Source: Actinoallomurus sp963736325 (GTDB lineage: Bacteria > Actinomycetota > Actinomycetes > Streptosporangiales > Streptosporangiaceae). Taken from it: a stretch of 64,000 nt of DNA. The stretch is taken from the NCBI GenBank assembly GCA_963736325.1, contig CAVTOG010000014.1:717766-781765 (forward strand), in the 5' to 3' direction. Both the position numbers and the translations under genes were made by a program. The notes below the pieces were generated by a model. It was not told the DNA's origin, did no database searches, and saw nothing but the letters and a program-made list of their open reading frames with translations. This document shows, one piece after another, positions 62,702-64,000 of this stretch; the stretch's first letter is position 1, and the number at the start of each line of letters is the position of its first letter.

Positions 62702-64000
62702 CTAGCCGAGCATCCGGATGCTGGTGGGCACGGGTCGGGCAGATCCCCAAGACTGGGCCTGCGCCTTATTGAGGTAGAAGGTCCACGGCCGGCGTGAGAT
62801 AGGCATGACATCGAGGTGCCGGTAGAGCTCCTGCTCGGCCTGGTTCCAGTACTGGCAGGCCTTCGGCGCCGTCAGGGTCTCCGCCTTTGCGACGAGCGCG
62901 TCATACGCTCCGTTCTGCCCACCCAGGTTGGTGCCCTTCGGCGGGAAGGGACCCGAGAGGTAAGGGACATATGCGGTGGGCAGGTAGGCGTTGCCGAGCT
63001 GCATGAAGACGTCCCAGTCACCGGTCTCGTAGAAGATCTTGCCGAGCGAGACGAGTGTGTTGGCCGTGAGCTTCACGTCCACGCCGATGGCTTTCCACTG
63101 CTGGGCCATGAGTTCAACGGTGGCCTTGTCGAAACTGGACCACGTTGGTACGTAGTGCAGGCCGATGGTGAGCGGCTTGCCGCCGTTCTGACGGATTCCG
63201 CCGGCGCCCTTGGTCCAACCGGCCTGATCGAGCAACGATTCGGCTGCTGCGACATCATGCCTCGGGAACTCTCCCGCGACGTTATTACCGGCGCAGGGCT
63301 TCGGCTCTACCTGCACCAAGGTGGTCGCGGCGGTGCCGTGGCCGCCTGTACTCACCTTGACGACCTGGTCCAGGTCCAATGCCTGGACCAGCGCCTGCCG
63401 GATCCGCTGGTCCGTGGTCGGATGCCCTGGGCGCTGGTTGAAACGCAGGCCGGCGGGAGGCCCGGCGATATCGAATCGGTGCAGTCCTCGTGCGACAAGC
63501 CGCTCTTGGTCTTCGCCTCCGACCTGGGCCATGTTCACGTCCCCGGACAGGAGCAGGTTGGCCGCCGTGGTCTCCTGCGAGACGACCTTGAGGACGACCG
63601 TGGCGGGCGTTCCGGGCGCTTGCGTGGTCGCGCCGGCCGGCCCCCACTTGTAGTCCTTGCGGACCTTCAACGTGTAGGTCTGACCAAGGTCAACGTGAGT
63701 GAGTACGAAGGGTCCGGTTCCATTCGAAGCGGTTTTGAGCGTATCCGGATGGGCGAGCCCGTTGGCGCAAACGATCGGCGCCAATCCGATTGTGTTGAGC
63801 AGGAAGCCGAACGGCTTCTTGGTCATGACGACCTTCACCGTTCTTGTGCCGTCGTCACCGGTCACGGTGAACGGCTCCTTCGGGGTGTTCACCCCGTACT
63901 GCGAAGAGCCACTCTTCGGATTGCCGATGAAATTCAGGTCGGCGGCGACCTGGCTCGCCTTCAAAGGCGCCCCGTCAGAGCACGTGACATCTGATCTAAG
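62702..64000 (-). CDS. ABC transporter substrate-binding protein, family 5 (N-terminus outside window)
   Basis: The C-terminal 432 residues of a family-5 binding protein; the frame is open to the last base of the window (LRSDVTCSDGAPL at the edge). It contains a FTVTGDDGTRTVKVVMTKKPFG segment closely related to the truncated protein at 553-1028, so the two are paralogues. The signal peptide and lipobox lie beyond the edge. It precedes the serine hydrolase by 13 bases, giving an operon of binding protein, serine hydrolase and D-aminoacylase. No matching permease is next to it within the window. Confidence 0.9.
   Translation of the reverse strand, partial: LRSDVTCSDGAPLKASQVAADLNFIGNPKSGSSQYGVNTPKEPFTVTGDDGTRTVKVVMTKKPFGFLLNTIGLAPIVCANGLAHPDTLKTASNGTGPFVLTHVDLGQTYTLKVRKDYKWGPAGATTQAPGTPATVVLKVVSQETTAANLLLSGDVNMAQVGGEDQERLVARGLHRFDIAGPPAGLRFNQRPGHPTTDQRIRQALVQALDLDQVVKVSTGGHGTAATTLVQVEPKPCAGNNVAGEFPRHDVAAAESLLDQAGWTKGAGGIRQNGGKPLTIGLHYVPTWSSFDKATVELMAQQWKAIGVDVKLTANTLVSLGKIFYETGDWDVFMQLGNAYLPTAYVPYLSGPFPPKGTNLGGQNGAYDALVAKAETLTAPKACQYWNQAEQELYRHLDVMPISRRPWTFYLNKAQAQSWGSARPVPTSIRMLG

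Noticed and set aside
1..64000. CRISPR array, tRNA or rRNA genes
   Set aside because: No regularly spaced repeats and no recognisable tRNA or rRNA sequence were seen on either strand.

Overview
The window is high-GC DNA with GTG starts, dense ATGA-type gene overlaps and lipoprotein-type binding proteins, typical of a filamentous or soil actinomycete (Streptomyces, Streptosporangiales or relatives; the genus cannot be fixed from this sequence). It looks like an accessory catabolic region. An IS3 transposase lies at the left edge, several transposase scraps and decayed genes are scattered through it, and there are no ribosomal, tRNA or housekeeping loci.

Layout. 1-5360: IS3 element cutting a binding-protein gene, two beta-lactamase-fold serine hydrolases, a TetR regulator, and a small gene translationally coupled to a FAD oxidoreductase (5360-6667). 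6864-16661 (minus strand): one long operon with two amidohydrolases, a prolyl oligopeptidase, an aldehyde dehydrogenase, a complete E1alpha/E1beta/lipoyl/E2 2-oxoacid dehydrogenase without E3, and an SDR. It is divergent from a TetR gene with palindromic operators. 17685-23135: family-5 binding protein, two permeases and a double ATPase. 23252-24882: ECF-type sigma factor with a YCII protein. 25152-26717: decayed Nudix and glutamate decarboxylase genes. 27045-32711 (minus): ALDH, AtzG-like protein, amidase, esterase and binding protein. 32961-37408 (plus): SDR and a second ABC transporter. 37485-41942 (minus): monooxygenase, second prolyl oligopeptidase and a broken SDR. 42171-44338: dipeptidase-family protein and GntR regulator. 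44915-46119 (minus): the P450/peptide locus described below. 46257-49434: lytic transglycosylase, C69 peptidase and GbsR/MarR regulator. 49910-59629 (plus): third transporter with monooxygenase, SDR, broken ALDH and hydrolase. 59692-64000 (minus): D-aminoacylase, third serine hydrolase and a binding protein cut by the window edge.

Most of the window reads as three or four variants of one module: peptide-type ABC uptake, an amide- or ester-cleaving enzyme, a flavin monooxygenase, an SDR and an ALDH. The paralogues are recognisable by eye, and several copies are decaying. A reasonable inference is uptake and stepwise oxidation of peptide-like or cyclic amide compounds; the substrates cannot be read from sequence.

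The most interesting locus is a 26-codon gene at 46039-46119 (minus). It encodes a Lys-rich leader ending in the hexapeptide AWYIWY and lies directly upstream of a cytochrome P450 gene, with a strong hairpin and T-tract between them. From memory, AWYIWY is the residue sequence of tryptorubin A, the founding atropopeptide, a ribosomal peptide cross-linked by a single P450. I therefore interpret 44915-46119 as a minimal atropopeptide biosynthetic cluster.
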